From Pseudogracilibacillus sp037071985 (lineage in GTDB: Bacteria; Bacillota; Bacilli; Bacillales; Amphibacillaceae): 64,000 bases of DNA. Where the stretch lies: contig NZ_JAXHDF010000006.1 of the NCBI RefSeq assembly GCF_037071985.1, positions 62,001 through 126,000 on the forward strand, in the 5' to 3' direction. Below are positions 36,925 to 46,075 of the stretch, piece after piece. The position numbers were made by a program, and so were the translations under genes. Under the pieces are notes generated by a model. The model did no database searches, had not been told where the DNA came from, and saw only the letters and a list, made by a program, of their open reading frames with translations. Within the stretch, counting starts at the first letter, position 1. Each line of letters begins with the position of its first letter.

Positions 36925-38163
36925 ATGGATATAACTGAAAAGGTTTTCCAATCTACAAACGTACATCAGTTAGTAGAGCAATTAAGTAAAAAATTACAAA
37001 AAGCAACGATTATAGAAAATAAAAATTTCGAACTCATTGCTTACAGCTCGCCAAATGAATTTTCATTTGATCCTATACAGCAGAAGACAATTTTATCCAA
37101 AAGATGTCCATTATTTATTATTGAACGATTAAAAAAAGAAGGCATAATTGATCGACTGAAATGGGAGGATCAACCAATTCGTTTGCAGGCAATCGAAGAT
37201 ATTGGGTTTTACCAACGAATTGTCGTCAGTTTGAAATATCATAATATTATACGAGGGTACTTGTGGATTTACGAAGCAGATGAGTTATTGAATGAAGAAG
37301 ATTTTGCATTGTTATCTAAAATAGCGCCTTATTTAGGGAAATTATTATTCGAGGAACAGAGCATAATAGAGAATGATGTGCAAACAGTAATTTGGAAACT
37401 ACTTAATGATGAATTTTTAAATGAAGCTGAGATGCATCAAGCTACTAATAAAGTTTCCTATACTGTTCCCGATCAATTTACTGTGTTGGTTACATCGATA
37501 ATAGAAACGGAATACTTAAATATTCTTGAAAAGATAAAAGAAATTTTTATACAAGAAGAAATTGGCTATTATCTTGGGAAAGGCACAGAAATTGTGGGTA
37601 TAATTGATGGTACAAAACACCATCCTGCTTCTGATAAAGTAATTCGAATTCAGGAACGTATCGAAAAAACGTTAACAAAACAGGAACAGAATGCTGTTTT
37701 TATCGGCAGTGGAAAAGAATACTCCAAAATCAGTCAAATTAGAAAAAGTTATTTAGAAGCTCTTGAAGTTATTGAAACGATGGTATTTCTTGATGTTGAT
37801 AAACTAAGTAGTACATTTGAAGAGCTAGGTTTATTTCGATATTTAAAACTGATGTATAAAAAAAATATAAGTGAGCAATATCGTAACGAAAAAATCGTAA
37901 AAATCATGAAAAAAGATGCAGAGAATAATAGCGAATTATTAAAAACGTTATGGTGCTTTATAAAAAATAATTGTCGAGTCGGAAAAACAGCGGAACAGTT
38001 ATTTATCCATCCAAACACATTAAATTATCGAATTAAACAAATTACAGAGTTGACTGCGATTGATTTTGGTAATGTCCATGAACGAGCCGAATTATATTTT
38101 CAATTAATTGCTTTGCATTATATACCAGATTATTATGAGTTTTACCGAAAACAATTTTATTAA
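36925..38163 (+). CDS. PucR/CdaR-family regulator, probable proline-responsive PutR
   Basis: A 412-residue regulator with a CdaR-type GGDEF-like middle domain and a C-terminal PucR helix-turn-helix at about residues 350-400 (LLKTLWCFIKNNCRVGKTAEQLFIH, PNTLNYRIKQI). The N-terminal 150 residues form a sensory region. In B. subtilis the PucR-family activator PutR switches on proline catabolism; here the next gene is P5C dehydrogenase, so an equivalent role is likely. No proline dehydrogenase gene is adjacent. Start 36925 with GAGAAGAGG upstream. Confidence 0.82.
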   Translation: MDITEKVFQSTNVHQLVEQLSKKLQKATIIENKNFELIAYSSPNEFSFDPIQQKTILSKRCPLFIIERLKKEGIIDRLKWEDQPIRLQAIEDIGFYQRIVVSLKYHNIIRGYLWIYEADELLNEEDFALLSKIAPYLGKLLFEEQSIIENDVQTVIWKLLNDEFLNEAEMHQATNKVSYTVPDQFTVLVTSIIETEYLNILEKIKEIFIQEEIGYYLGKGTEIVGIIDGTKHHPASDKVIRIQERIEKTLTKQEQNAVFIGSGKEYSKISQIRKSYLEALEVIETMVFLDVDKLSSTFEELGLFRYLKLMYKKNISEQYRNEKIVKIMKKDAENNSELLKTLWCFIKNNCRVGKTAEQLFIHPNTLNYRIKQITELTAIDFGNVHERAELYFQLIALHYIPDYYEFYRKQFY

Positions 38164-38326
38164 TGCCTAATAATTTGGGGTAGAATATAAAAGAGGAAAT
38201 ATTAGCTAATTTAGGTAATCAGATAATTTGCGGATGTATTCCCATCTCCCGTATGTATATCATTTTTTTAGAACGTTTATATTATCTATATCATTAATCC
38301 GTTATTATTTAAAGGAGGCTATATAA

Positions 38327-39880
38327 ATGGTAGTTCCATATAAACATGAACCATTTACCGATTTTTCCATCGAAGAAAACAAACGTCAAATGGAAGAGGC
38401 ATTAAAAAAAGTAGAGGCAGAATTAGGACGTGAGTATCCGCTCATTATTAATGGAGAGCGAGTTACAACAGAAGATAAGATCGTTTCTGTTAATCCTGCT
38501 AATAAAGAAGAAGTCATTGGCTATGTATCAAAGGCGAATCGGGAAATTGCTGAACGTGCGATGAAGGTTGCTGATGAAACGTTTGAAACATGGAGAAAAT
38601 CTGATCCTGTTTTCCGGGCAGATATTTTATTTAGAGCGGCAGCAATTGTTCGTCGTCGCAAACATGAATTTAGCGCACTATTAGTAAAAGAAGGCGGAAA
38701 ACCATGGAAAGAAGCAGACGGAGATACAGCAGAAGCAATTGATTTTCTTGAGTATTATGGACGTCAAATGCTTCGGATAAAAGATGGTGTACCAGTTGAA
38801 AGCCGTCCGATTGAACGAAATCAATTTCACTACATTCCTCTTGGTGTAGGAGTCGTCATTTCTCCTTGGAACTTCTTGTTTGCTATCATGGCAGGAACGA
38901 CTGTGGCAGCAATGGTAACTGGTAATACGGTATTATTAAAACCAGCAAGTGCAACTCCTGTCATTGCATATAAATTCATGGAAGTACTGGAAGAAGCAGG
39001 CCTTCCAAAAGGTGTCGTTAACTATATTCCTGGCCCTGGTAGTGAAGTTGGAGATTACTTAGTGGATCATCCACGTACTCGATTTGTCAGCTTTACAGGT
39101 TCTCGTGAAGTTGGAACAAGAATTTTTGAACGGGCAGCTGTCGTTCATGAAGATAAGGGACAAAAGTGGTTGAAACGTACCATTATTGAAATGGGTGGAA
39201 AAGATACTATTGTAGTTGATAGTGAAGCTGATTTAGAACTTGCAGCCCAATCAATCGTCCAATCGGCATTTGGTTTCTCCGGTCAAAAATGTTCTGCATG
39301 TTCCCGTGCGGTGATTCACGAAGATGTATATGATGACGTTAAAAATCGTGTTGTAGAACTAACGAAAGAAATGGTAGCAGGAGATCCAGCGACAAATGAA
39401 CATTTTACAGGACCTGTAATCGATCAAGCTGCATATGACAAAATTATGAGCTATATTGAAATTGGGAAAAAAGAAGGAAAGCTTCTTATTGGTGGCGAAG
39501 GAGATGATTCAAAAGGCTGGTTTGTTCAACCGACTGTATTTGCTGATGTTGATCCAAAGGCACGTATTATGCAAGAAGAAATCTTCGGGCCTGTTGTTGC
39601 TTTGACAAGTGCAAAAGACTTTGATGAAGCAATTGAAATTGCAAACAATACAGAATACGGATTAACCGGAGCGGTTATTACAAATAATCGTGCACATCTG
39701 GAACAAGCTCGCGAAGATTTTCATGTTGGAAATCTCTACTTTAACCGTGGCTGTACTGCTGCAATTGTTGGTTACCAACCATTCGGTGGATTTAATATGT
39801 CAGGAACAGACTCAAAAGCAGGAGGACCTGATTATTTAATTCAACATATGCAAGGAAAATCTACATCAGAAATGTTTTAA
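38327..39880 (+). CDS. L-glutamate gamma-semialdehyde (1-pyrroline-5-carboxylate) dehydrogenase
   Basis: A 517-residue NAD-dependent aldehyde dehydrogenase very similar to Bacillus RocA/PutC. It oxidises glutamate-gamma-semialdehyde to glutamate, the second step of proline (or arginine) breakdown. GFSGQKCSACSRA near residue 319 holds the catalytic Cys, EMGGKD near 285 the general base Glu, and the N-terminus VPYKHEPFTDF is family-typical. AAGGAGG precedes the start. The PutR-like gene upstream suggests PutC, but RocA cannot be excluded. Confidence 0.93.
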   Translation: MVVPYKHEPFTDFSIEENKRQMEEALKKVEAELGREYPLIINGERVTTEDKIVSVNPANKEEVIGYVSKANREIAERAMKVADETFETWRKSDPVFRADILFRAAAIVRRRKHEFSALLVKEGGKPWKEADGDTAEAIDFLEYYGRQMLRIKDGVPVESRPIERNQFHYIPLGVGVVISPWNFLFAIMAGTTVAAMVTGNTVLLKPASATPVIAYKFMEVLEEAGLPKGVVNYIPGPGSEVGDYLVDHPRTRFVSFTGSREVGTRIFERAAVVHEDKGQKWLKRTIIEMGGKDTIVVDSEADLELAAQSIVQSAFGFSGQKCSACSRAVIHEDVYDDVKNRVVELTKEMVAGDPATNEHFTGPVIDQAAYDKIMSYIEIGKKEGKLLIGGEGDDSKGWFVQPTVFADVDPKARIMQEEIFGPVVALTSAKDFDEAIEIANNTEYGLTGAVITNNRAHLEQAREDFHVGNLYFNRGCTAAIVGYQPFGGFNMSGTDSKAGGPDYLIQHMQGKSTSEMF

Positions 39881-39981
39881 TACTATTAGATAATTCGACT
39901 AACGGTTATCTATACTAAATTTTTACAAGCAGTATCGTTTAATGATTGATTGAGAAAATATAAAATCTAACCTTTTCGTTT

Positions 39982-40014
39982 AAAGCCTAGCAATTTCCTG
40001 CTAGGCTTTTTTTT
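39982..40014 (+). terminator. Terminator downstream of the P5C dehydrogenase gene
   Basis: AAAGCCTAGCA pairs with TGCTAGGCTTT and is followed by a run of eight T in total. Confidence 0.9.
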
Positions 40015-40315
40015 CGTCATTATTCTGATCGCTTCCTGTTCTCTACTAGATTCTTTGATTAATGACTCTTGTCCATTCGTTGAGATATTTACTTATAAAG
40101 TCTTCAAGATCATGGGGGCTATTTTCACTGCTATTCGATTATTAGCAAGTTATAATATTTACTGACAAGCAAATATTAATTTTTATTAACTTCGGTAAAT
40201 TATTCTATAACCTAGAATAGGTGATTATTAAAAGATCTGCCGAGTCTGCTTGATTTGAGGGAAGCAAATTGGAGTAATATGGTTAATGAATTGGTTTCTA
40301 CTGTTTAGACTCGTA

Positions 40316-40492
40316 ATGAAATTCATCTAGTAAAAATTATAGCGCGATCACTTAATTAGTTTTAGTATTCTTTCAAGTTCCTTTGACGTCGCTTGAGGGA
40401 GAAGTTGATTTATTTAATACATCAGCTAATTCCTTTTCCATATTAGCTGCAACTTCGATAAAATTATCAAGAATAGCACTTACGTCGTTTTT
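40316..40492 (-). pseudogene. Broken third copy of the small repeat-protein N-terminal domain
   Basis: The minus strand encodes AILDNFIEVAANMEKELADVLNKS, then after a one-base frame change SKELERILKLIK and a stop at 40348-40350. This matches the N-terminal domain of the two neighbouring minus-strand genes (AAANxENxLADVL...LERILKLxIKKE). DNA similarity continues past the stop to about 40316. It directly abuts the end of the 69-residue paralogue and has no start codon of its own. The rest of the gap from 39881 shows only the terminator listed separately. Confidence 0.7.
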
Positions 40493-40676
40493 TCTTAGGC
40501 CGGTGAAACTCCTCTAGTAAAAATTGTAATACAATCTCTTTTTTGATTATTAATTTTAATATTCTTTCTAATTGTGCTTTATCATGAAAATTATCAGAAG
40601 TAATACTTTTTAATACATCCGCTAACGCATTTTCCATATTAGCTGCGGCTAGCTGAAATTGTTCTTTTGGTGTCAT
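40467..40676 (-). CDS. Small helical protein, paralogue of the Cys-rich repeat protein N-terminus
   Basis: A 69-residue protein with the helical domain AAANMENALADVLKS...LERILKLIIKKEIVLQFLLEEF and a basic end PKKKRRKCYS. The domain matches residues 25-85 of the repeat protein upstream, and resembles in style the amphipathic AxxxExALAxxL domains of exosporium and coat-surface proteins. A good GGAGGGAAAAG site precedes the start. The basic Cys-containing tail may be a truncated beginning of a repeat region. Function unknown; a spore-surface role is inference. Confidence 0.65.
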   Translation of the reverse strand: MTPKEQFQLAAANMENALADVLKSITSDNFHDKAQLERILKLIIKKEIVLQFLLEEFHRPKKKRRKCYS

Positions 40677-40796
40677 ATCTTTTCCCTCCTCTCTGTTACA
40701 TTAATATCTTATTGACTTTTTATAATAAGGTATAAACAACTGTCACTTTCAAGGGCTATTTAGATTAAAATGGTAAAACGAACTAGCGACAGTTTA

Positions 40797-41909
40797 TTAA
40801 TCATAATATTTCCAGTAAGCTTTCGAATCCCTAAATAAATAGCAGGTACAATAATAATAATTATTGTCAAACTCATCACGTTCACATCTACAATTCTCGT
40901 AATCACAATATCTACATCTTAAATGGCATCTACAGTTTATAAGGTGACAATGCGGACACTTCTTACATTTACATTCGGTGTGGTTACAACGCTGGCATTT
41001 TTTCTTACATTTACATTCCGTGTGCTTGCAACGTGGGCATTTTTTCTTGCATCTACATTCTGTGTGGTTACAACGTGGGCATTTTTTCTTGCATTTACAT
41101 TCTGTGTGCTTGCAATGCGGGCATTTTTTCTTGCATCTACATTCTGTGTGGTTACAACGTGGGCATTTTTTCTTGCATTTACATTCGGTGTGGTTACAAT
41201 TCGGGCATTTTTTCTTGCATTTACATTCGGTGTGGTTACAATGCTGGCATTTTTCCTTGCATTTACATTCTGTGTGGTTGCAATGCGGGCATTTTTTCTT
41301 ACATTTACATTCTGTGTGGTTGCAATGCTTGCATTTTTCCTTGCATTTACATTCTGTGTGGTTACAATGCTGGCATTTTTTTTTACATTTACATTCGGTG
41401 TGGTTGCAATGCTGGCATTTTTCCTTGCATTTACATTCTGTGTGGTTGCAATGCTGGCATTTTTTCTTACATTTACATTCGGTGTGTTTGCAATGCTGGC
41501 ATTTTTCCTTGCATTTACATTCTGTGTGGTTACAATGCTGGCATTTTTTTTTACATTTACATTCCTTGTGGTTGCAATGCTGGCATTTTTTCTTGCATTT
41601 ACATTTCGTGTGCTTACAATGGCATTTTTTCTTACATTTACAATCTTTACAACCTTTTTTTATGTCATCAATAAGGAGTTCTAAAATTATTTCTTTCTTT
41701 ATAGCGAGTTTTAATATATCCTCCAGTTGATCTGAAAAATAGCGTAGTTGTTTTGGGGATAATGAATCTCTTTTTAATAAATCACTTTGGGCTTTTATTG
41801 CGTCTGCTAAGGAATTTTCAATATTTGCTGCTGCTCGAATAAAGTGATTAAACCCAGTTGAACAACAAAATTCCCTGCCGTCTAGTTTTGTGTCTTTTTG
41901 ATCAGCCAT
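40797..41909 (-). CDS. Cys/Lys/His-rich 14-residue tandem repeat protein
   Basis: A 370-residue protein. Residues 1-85 form a helical domain (AAANIENSLADAI...LEDILKLAIKKEIILELLIDDI). Residues from about 87 to 330 are 14-residue repeats of the type CKCKKKCQHCNHTE: about 15 full units plus degenerate first and last units. Early units alternate CKCKKKC and CKCKEKC, so the DNA repeats as 42-bp units with an 84-bp super-period. Later units vary toward CPRC and CRCK. The last 35 residues are Tyr/Asp-rich. Each unit offers four Cys and two His, ideal for metal binding or disulfide cross-linking. No signal peptide is seen. A sporulation coat-like role is a guess by composition only. Reading frames on the plus strand here are by-products of the repeat. 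Confidence 0.85.
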   Translation of the reverse strand: MADQKDTKLDGREFCCSTGFNHFIRAAANIENSLADAIKAQSDLLKRDSLSPKQLRYFSDQLEDILKLAIKKEIILELLIDDIKKGCKDCKCKKKCHCKHTKCKCKKKCQHCNHKECKCKKKCQHCNHTECKCKEKCQHCKHTECKCKKKCQHCNHTECKCKEKCQHCNHTECKCKKKCQHCNHTECKCKEKCKHCNHTECKCKKKCPHCNHTECKCKEKCQHCNHTECKCKKKCPNCNHTECKCKKKCPRCNHTECRCKKKCPHCKHTECKCKKKCPRCNHTECRCKKKCPRCKHTECKCKKKCQRCNHTECKCKKCPHCHLINCRCHLRCRYCDYENCRCERDEFDNNYYYCTCYLFRDSKAYWKYYD

Positions 41910-42119
41910 TATTACACTCTCCTTTCATTTCATGGACTTATATTAGTTTACTCATATGGCTTCATCTATGTATAAGCAGCTGTCTACCAAAAACTTTAGA
42001 AATAGATTTTTATATTAAAAAAGATTAATTGATGGCTAAATGTGGTAACAGTTTACTAATTAATGGTTTATAATGAAAATACAATAAGAATGTGACCTTA
42101 GTTAGTAGGAGGCCTATAA

Positions 42120-43352
42120 ATGAATAAAGAAAAGCTAAGAAAAGAAGGAAAGAATTGGGTGAAAGATGGTATTATTACTGATCAACAGTTAGAGGCGATT
42201 TTAAATAAGTATGTAAAAAAGGATCAAAGCTATTTGCTAATTCTTTTTTCGGTTTTATTAATTGGGATAGGTGTATTAATATTTATTTTCTCTGATTGGG
42301 CCCAAGTACCGCATTTTTCACGATTAAGTATTATGATTTTTTGTATGTTAACATTTTATATAGTCGGTCATTATTTTGCCAAACGGAGCACTACTCAAGA
42401 AGAAGACTCACAAAGAAGATCACATATATATGGAATGAGCTTTATAATTCTAGGCTATATTTTTTTTGGAGCGACATTATTTTTAATTTTAAATGTTTAT
42501 CAAGTTCATTATTTAAATGTCTGGCCGTTTATTATTTGGAGTATTGTCGGACTTCTTCTATACAGTATTTATGAGAATCCTACTTTATTTGTTCTTGCCT
42601 TACTTATTACTATATTTACTCAAATATATAGTGCTTTTGCTTTTTCAACATATAGTTCCATTGCATTTCTAATTTTTTCCCTCGGATATTTCTACTTTGT
42701 ATTTCATCGATCAAATCCTGTGTTTAATTATATTTTTGCAATCGGGCTTAGCATCCAATTAGTGATACATACGGTAATAGAAGCTCCAGAATACTATTGG
42801 ATGATCTTTTTTTTCTTACTTATGTATACATTGGCTCACATTATTCCGAAACCGCATTTACGTCAGTCGCTAATTTATATAAGTTTACTAAGTATCTTTA
42901 TATTTAAGATATATGAATCATTTTTATTGCAAGAGTCATATTTTTTGGAAGATATGCATATCCAAGTTTCCTTTTTTGTTATCATTTCAATTTGTCTCTT
43001 TGGAGCATTCGTTTATAAAAGACGGACCAACCCCTCAGAATTAATAGATTTACTATTATTTCTTCCACTGTTTTATTTACCTTTTTCATTTCTTTTCGTT
43101 ATTCTCAGTATGTTTGTTTTCTCAGTTTACTGGTTAGTCGTGGGCTTTCAAAGAAAACTAGAAGATAAAATAATTATTGGAATTATGAGCTTTATTATTA
43201 GTACGTTCACTGCCTATATCCAATTTGCATGGGAAACTTTAAATAAATCATTGTTTTTCTTATTAGGTGGAATTTTATTGTTTCTCATTAGTTTTATTCT
43301 TGAAAGAAAAAGACGAACAACAGAAATTGAAAAGGGAGGGCACACTAAATGA
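42120..43352 (+). CDS. DUF2157 membrane protein
   Basis: A 410-residue protein. The first 35 residues are a soluble leader (KEGKNWVKDGIITDQQLEAILNKY), the hallmark of DUF2157, followed by about twelve predicted transmembrane helices. It overlaps the next gene by 4 bases, and the DUF2157-GDYXXLXY pair is a recurrent two-gene unit in bacteria. Function unknown. TAGGAGGCC precedes the ATG. Confidence 0.85.
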   Translation: MNKEKLRKEGKNWVKDGIITDQQLEAILNKYVKKDQSYLLILFSVLLIGIGVLIFIFSDWAQVPHFSRLSIMIFCMLTFYIVGHYFAKRSTTQEEDSQRRSHIYGMSFIILGYIFFGATLFLILNVYQVHYLNVWPFIIWSIVGLLLYSIYENPTLFVLALLITIFTQIYSAFAFSTYSSIAFLIFSLGYFYFVFHRSNPVFNYIFAIGLSIQLVIHTVIEAPEYYWMIFFFLLMYTLAHIIPKPHLRQSLIYISLLSIFIFKIYESFLLQESYFLEDMHIQVSFFVIISICLFGAFVYKRRTNPSELIDLLLFLPLFYLPFSFLFVILSMFVFSVYWLVVGFQRKLEDKIIIGIMSFIISTFTAYIQFAWETLNKSLFFLLGGILLFLISFILERKRRTTEIEKGGHTK

Positions 43353-43867
43353 AACGACTCCTTTTTTATCTCGTAATATTACTTCAGTTATTTGTACTCC
43401 TGTTTTTAATTTTTCAATTTGAAAAGATTGATCAGACGGGTCATGAAGTAAAAATTCAAACATTATCTTCTGATTTTCCTGTTTACGATGATTTTATTCG
43501 TAGTGACTTGTATGTAGATTACGACATTAATAAAATAGCATCTGATAAATGGAATGATTCTTTGCCATCAGATTATAATTCTCGTGTATATGTGTTGCTT
43601 CAAAAAGATAAAATGAATGTTTATCGAACACGTGAAGCTTCAGCGGATAAGTTGGAGGCAAAAGGGGAAGACGAAGCTGTACTAGTCGGGACATATCAAT
43701 ACTACGATGTAGACAGGGATGTTTATTATGTCAATTATGGGTTTGAAAAGATTAAAGGAGTGGATCAATTTGGTGGATTTAAGCAAACAGATCAACTAAT
43801 TGTAACCTTATTAATTGGAAAGTGGGGGCAGTATAAAGTGATTAATATTGAGAAATGGAACGAATAA
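43349..43867 (+). CDS. GDYXXLXY-domain membrane-anchored protein
   Basis: A 172-residue protein with one N-terminal transmembrane helix (about residues 5-24) and an extracytoplasmic domain. DDFIRSDLYVDYDI at about residues 48-61 corresponds to the GDYXXLXY motif, with DD in place of GD. It is coupled to the DUF2157 gene by an ATGA overlap. Function unknown. Confidence 0.8.
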   Translation: MKRLLFYLVILLQLFVLLFLIFQFEKIDQTGHEVKIQTLSSDFPVYDDFIRSDLYVDYDINKIASDKWNDSLPSDYNSRVYVLLQKDKMNVYRTREASADKLEAKGEDEAVLVGTYQYYDVDRDVYYVNYGFEKIKGVDQFGGFKQTDQLIVTLLIGKWGQYKVINIEKWNE

Positions 43868-43952
43868 TGTACTATTCGACAGAATCAGATAAATCCTTAA
43901 GAGTTTCCTTGGTATAATAGTAAAAAATTACAATTAATAAGGAGGAAAAAAT

Positions 43953-44057
43953 GTGGAATATGCTATTTCCGGCTGGTCCTTATTTTGGCTTTTTGTACCA
44001 ATGCCATTATTAATTTTACTTTCGATCATTATGATGTTTGTTGAAAGGAGTAGATAG
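43953..44057 (+). CDS. Symporter small accessory protein (34 residues)
   Basis: A GTG start at 43953 with GGAGG seven bases upstream encodes 34 residues: MEYAISGWSLFWLFVPMP followed by a single hydrophobic helix and VERSR. The stop (44055-44057) lies 2 bases before the symporter start, and the symporter's ribosome-binding site GAAAGGAG is inside this frame. This is the arrangement and size of the 'symporter small accessory protein' family found before solute:sodium symporters. It is too short for usual gene calling. Confidence 0.75.
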   Translation: MEYAISGWSLFWLFVPMPLLILLSIIMMFVERSR

Positions 44058-44059
44058 GT

Positions 44060-45580
44060 TTGAGTACTAGTACATTAATTACTTTTTTAATCTATTTAGT
44101 AGGTATGTTAGCAATTGGAATTATTATGTATCGTCGTACGACAGATTTATCAGATTTTGTTCTAGGAGGACGTTCACTTGGTCCAGCAGTTGCAGCACTT
44201 AGTGCAGGTGCTTCGGACATGAGCGGTTGGTTATTATTAGGTTTGCCGGGAGCAATTTATTTAACGGGAATTTCTGAATCTTGGATTGCTGTAGGACTTG
44301 CGATTGGTGCTTATTTAAACTGGCAATTTATCGCAAAAAGATTACGGGTCTATACGGAAGTCTCAAATAATGCGATTACAATTCCTGATTTTCTAGAAAA
44401 TCGTTTTAAAGATACGTCTCGTTTATTACGTTTAATTTCAGCAATTGTAATTTTATTGTTCTTTACTTTTTATACATCTTCTGGAATGGTAGCAGGAGCA
44501 AAACTTTTTGAGGCATCATTTGGTTTATCCTATCAAGCTGCATTATGGATTGGTGTCATTGTTGTCGTATCTTATACTTTTTTAGGTGGATTTTTAGCGG
44601 TTGTTTGGACTGACTTTATTCAAGGTTCATTAATGCTTCTAGCTTTGATTGTCGTTCCAATCGTTGCGATCAGTCAAATAGGTGGTTGGAATGAAGCGGT
44701 GCAGGCAGTTGGTTCAATTAATCCAAGTCATTTGAGCATGATAAAAGGGGTTGGAGTAATTGCTATCATTTCTTCTTTGGCTTGGGGACTAGGTTATTTT
44801 GGGCAACCACATATTATCGTACGATTCATGGCGTTAAGATCAGCTAAGGATGTACCTACAGCTCGTTTTATCGGAACGACATGGATGATTTTAGGGTTAT
44901 ATGGTGCTATTTTCACTGGTTTTGCTGGGCTTGCTTTTGTTGCTTCCCAAGACGCCACAATTTTTTCCGGGATTGGTATTGGTGTAGTGAATGAAGGCGG
45001 CGTCCAGATGCTTGACGATCCAGAAAAAATCTTTATTGCGTTTTCCCAAATTCTTTTCCATCCTGTAGTGGCTGGTCTACTGTTAGCTGCTATTTTATCC
45101 GCTATTATGAGTACGATTGACTCACAGCTTCTCGTTTCTTCGTCTGCGGTTGCAGAAGATTTTTATAAAGCGATCTTTAGAAAAAATGCTTCTGATTCTG
45201 AATTAGTATGGGTTGGAAGGATTGCGACTGTAGTAATCGCATTGATCGCTGCTATTATCGCAATTAACCCGGAAAGTAGTGTACTTGAGTTAGTAAGTTA
45301 TGCGTGGGCTGGATTTGGAGCTGCATTTGGACCAATCATCATTTTGTCGCTTTTTTGGAAAAAAATCACTCGAAATGGTGCGTTGGCAGGAATAATTGTT
45401 GGTGCAGTTACCGTAATCATATGGGGAGACTTCCTAAAAGGGGGAATCTTTGATTTGTATGAAATTGTACCAGGATTTTTATTGAACTTAATCGTAACAA
45501 TTATAGTAAGTTTAATGGGGAAACCAAAACCAGAAATGGAACAGGAATTTGAAGAAACGTTGAAAAGATTAAATGAATAA
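44060..45580 (+). CDS. Sodium:proline symporter, OpuE/PutP family
   Basis: A 506-residue solute:sodium symporter with 13 transmembrane helices. LGGRSLGPAVAALSAGASDMSGWLLLGLPG (about residues 34-63) is the PutP/OpuE signature with the sodium-binding region, and GLGYFGQPHIIVRFMA near 241 is also conserved. The TTG start at 44060 follows the accessory peptide. In B. subtilis the homologue OpuE sits directly before gatCAB, as here, and imports proline for osmoprotection. Proximity to the P5C dehydrogenase also allows a catabolic PutP role. Confidence 0.93.
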   Translation: MSTSTLITFLIYLVGMLAIGIIMYRRTTDLSDFVLGGRSLGPAVAALSAGASDMSGWLLLGLPGAIYLTGISESWIAVGLAIGAYLNWQFIAKRLRVYTEVSNNAITIPDFLENRFKDTSRLLRLISAIVILLFFTFYTSSGMVAGAKLFEASFGLSYQAALWIGVIVVVSYTFLGGFLAVVWTDFIQGSLMLLALIVVPIVAISQIGGWNEAVQAVGSINPSHLSMIKGVGVIAIISSLAWGLGYFGQPHIIVRFMALRSAKDVPTARFIGTTWMILGLYGAIFTGFAGLAFVASQDATIFSGIGIGVVNEGGVQMLDDPEKIFIAFSQILFHPVVAGLLLAAILSAIMSTIDSQLLVSSSAVAEDFYKAIFRKNASDSELVWVGRIATVVIALIAAIIAINPESSVLELVSYAWAGFGAAFGPIIILSLFWKKITRNGALAGIIVGAVTVIIWGDFLKGGIFDLYEIVPGFLLNLIVTIIVSLMGKPKPEMEQEFEETLKRLNE

Positions 45581-45600
45581 AATGTAAAGAAATTAACGGA

Positions 45601-45629
45601 AAAAAACCTGCGCATCTGTGTAGGTTTTT
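45601..45629 (+). terminator. Terminator after the proline symporter gene
   Basis: AAAACCTGCGC pairs with GTGTAGGTTTT (some G-T pairs) and is followed by a T run. Confidence 0.75.
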
Positions 45630-45649
45630 TCTTCTGAAAAGAACGATTA

Positions 45650-45679
45650 GTTGCGAAGAGACAAGCATTTCTGATATTA
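45650..45679 (+). promoter_or_regulatory. Candidate gatCAB promoter
   Basis: TTGCGA at 45650-45655 and TATTAT at 45674-45679 with an 18-base spacer lie about 95 bases before gatC. Confidence 0.35.
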
Positions 45680-45772
45680 TCAAGAGTGTTGTTAGATATA
45701 TTACAAAATTATTTATCATAAAAATTGAAACCGTACAGATACTGATAGTAAGCATTTTTGGAGGTGAAAGAT

Positions 45773-46063
45773 ATGGCAGAAATTACAAAGCAAGATATGT
45801 TAAGGACAGCGGACCAAGCACGTTTAGTCCTAACTGAGGAAGAGGCTCAAAACTACGCTGTACAATTGAGTGAAATTTTAACTTTTACAGAAAAAATAAA
45901 TGAAATTAATATGGACGATGTTAAGCCGACAACGAACGGAAATACGATTATAAATGTGTTAAGAAATGACGAACCAAAACAATGGGATGAAAAAGGAGCA
46001 GCATTAGAAAATGCTCCAGAACATGAGGATAATCATTTCAAAGTGCCTGCAATTATGGACTAA
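45773..46063 (+). CDS. gatC: Asp-tRNA(Asn)/Glu-tRNA(Gln) amidotransferase subunit C
   Basis: A 96-residue GatC, the clamp that holds GatA and GatB together in the tRNA-dependent amidotransferase. DQARLVLTEEEAQ near the N-terminus and the C-terminal NAPEHEDNHFKVPAIMD are family-typical. Start 45773 with GGAGGTGAAAG upstream; in-frame 45758 would put that site in the coding region. First gene of gatCAB. Confidence 0.95.
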   Translation: MAEITKQDMLRTADQARLVLTEEEAQNYAVQLSEILTFTEKINEINMDDVKPTTNGNTIINVLRNDEPKQWDEKGAALENAPEHEDNHFKVPAIMD

Positions 46064-46075
46064 GGAGGTTTGAGA

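Noticed and set aside
40923..41730. Long plus-strand reading frames rich in Phe, Leu and Cys opposite the Cys-rich repeat gene.
   Set aside because: They are by-products of the 42-bp repeat, whose length is a multiple of three and leaves several frames open. No ribosome-binding site is present, and the minus-strand frame has a non-repetitive domain and a paralogue.
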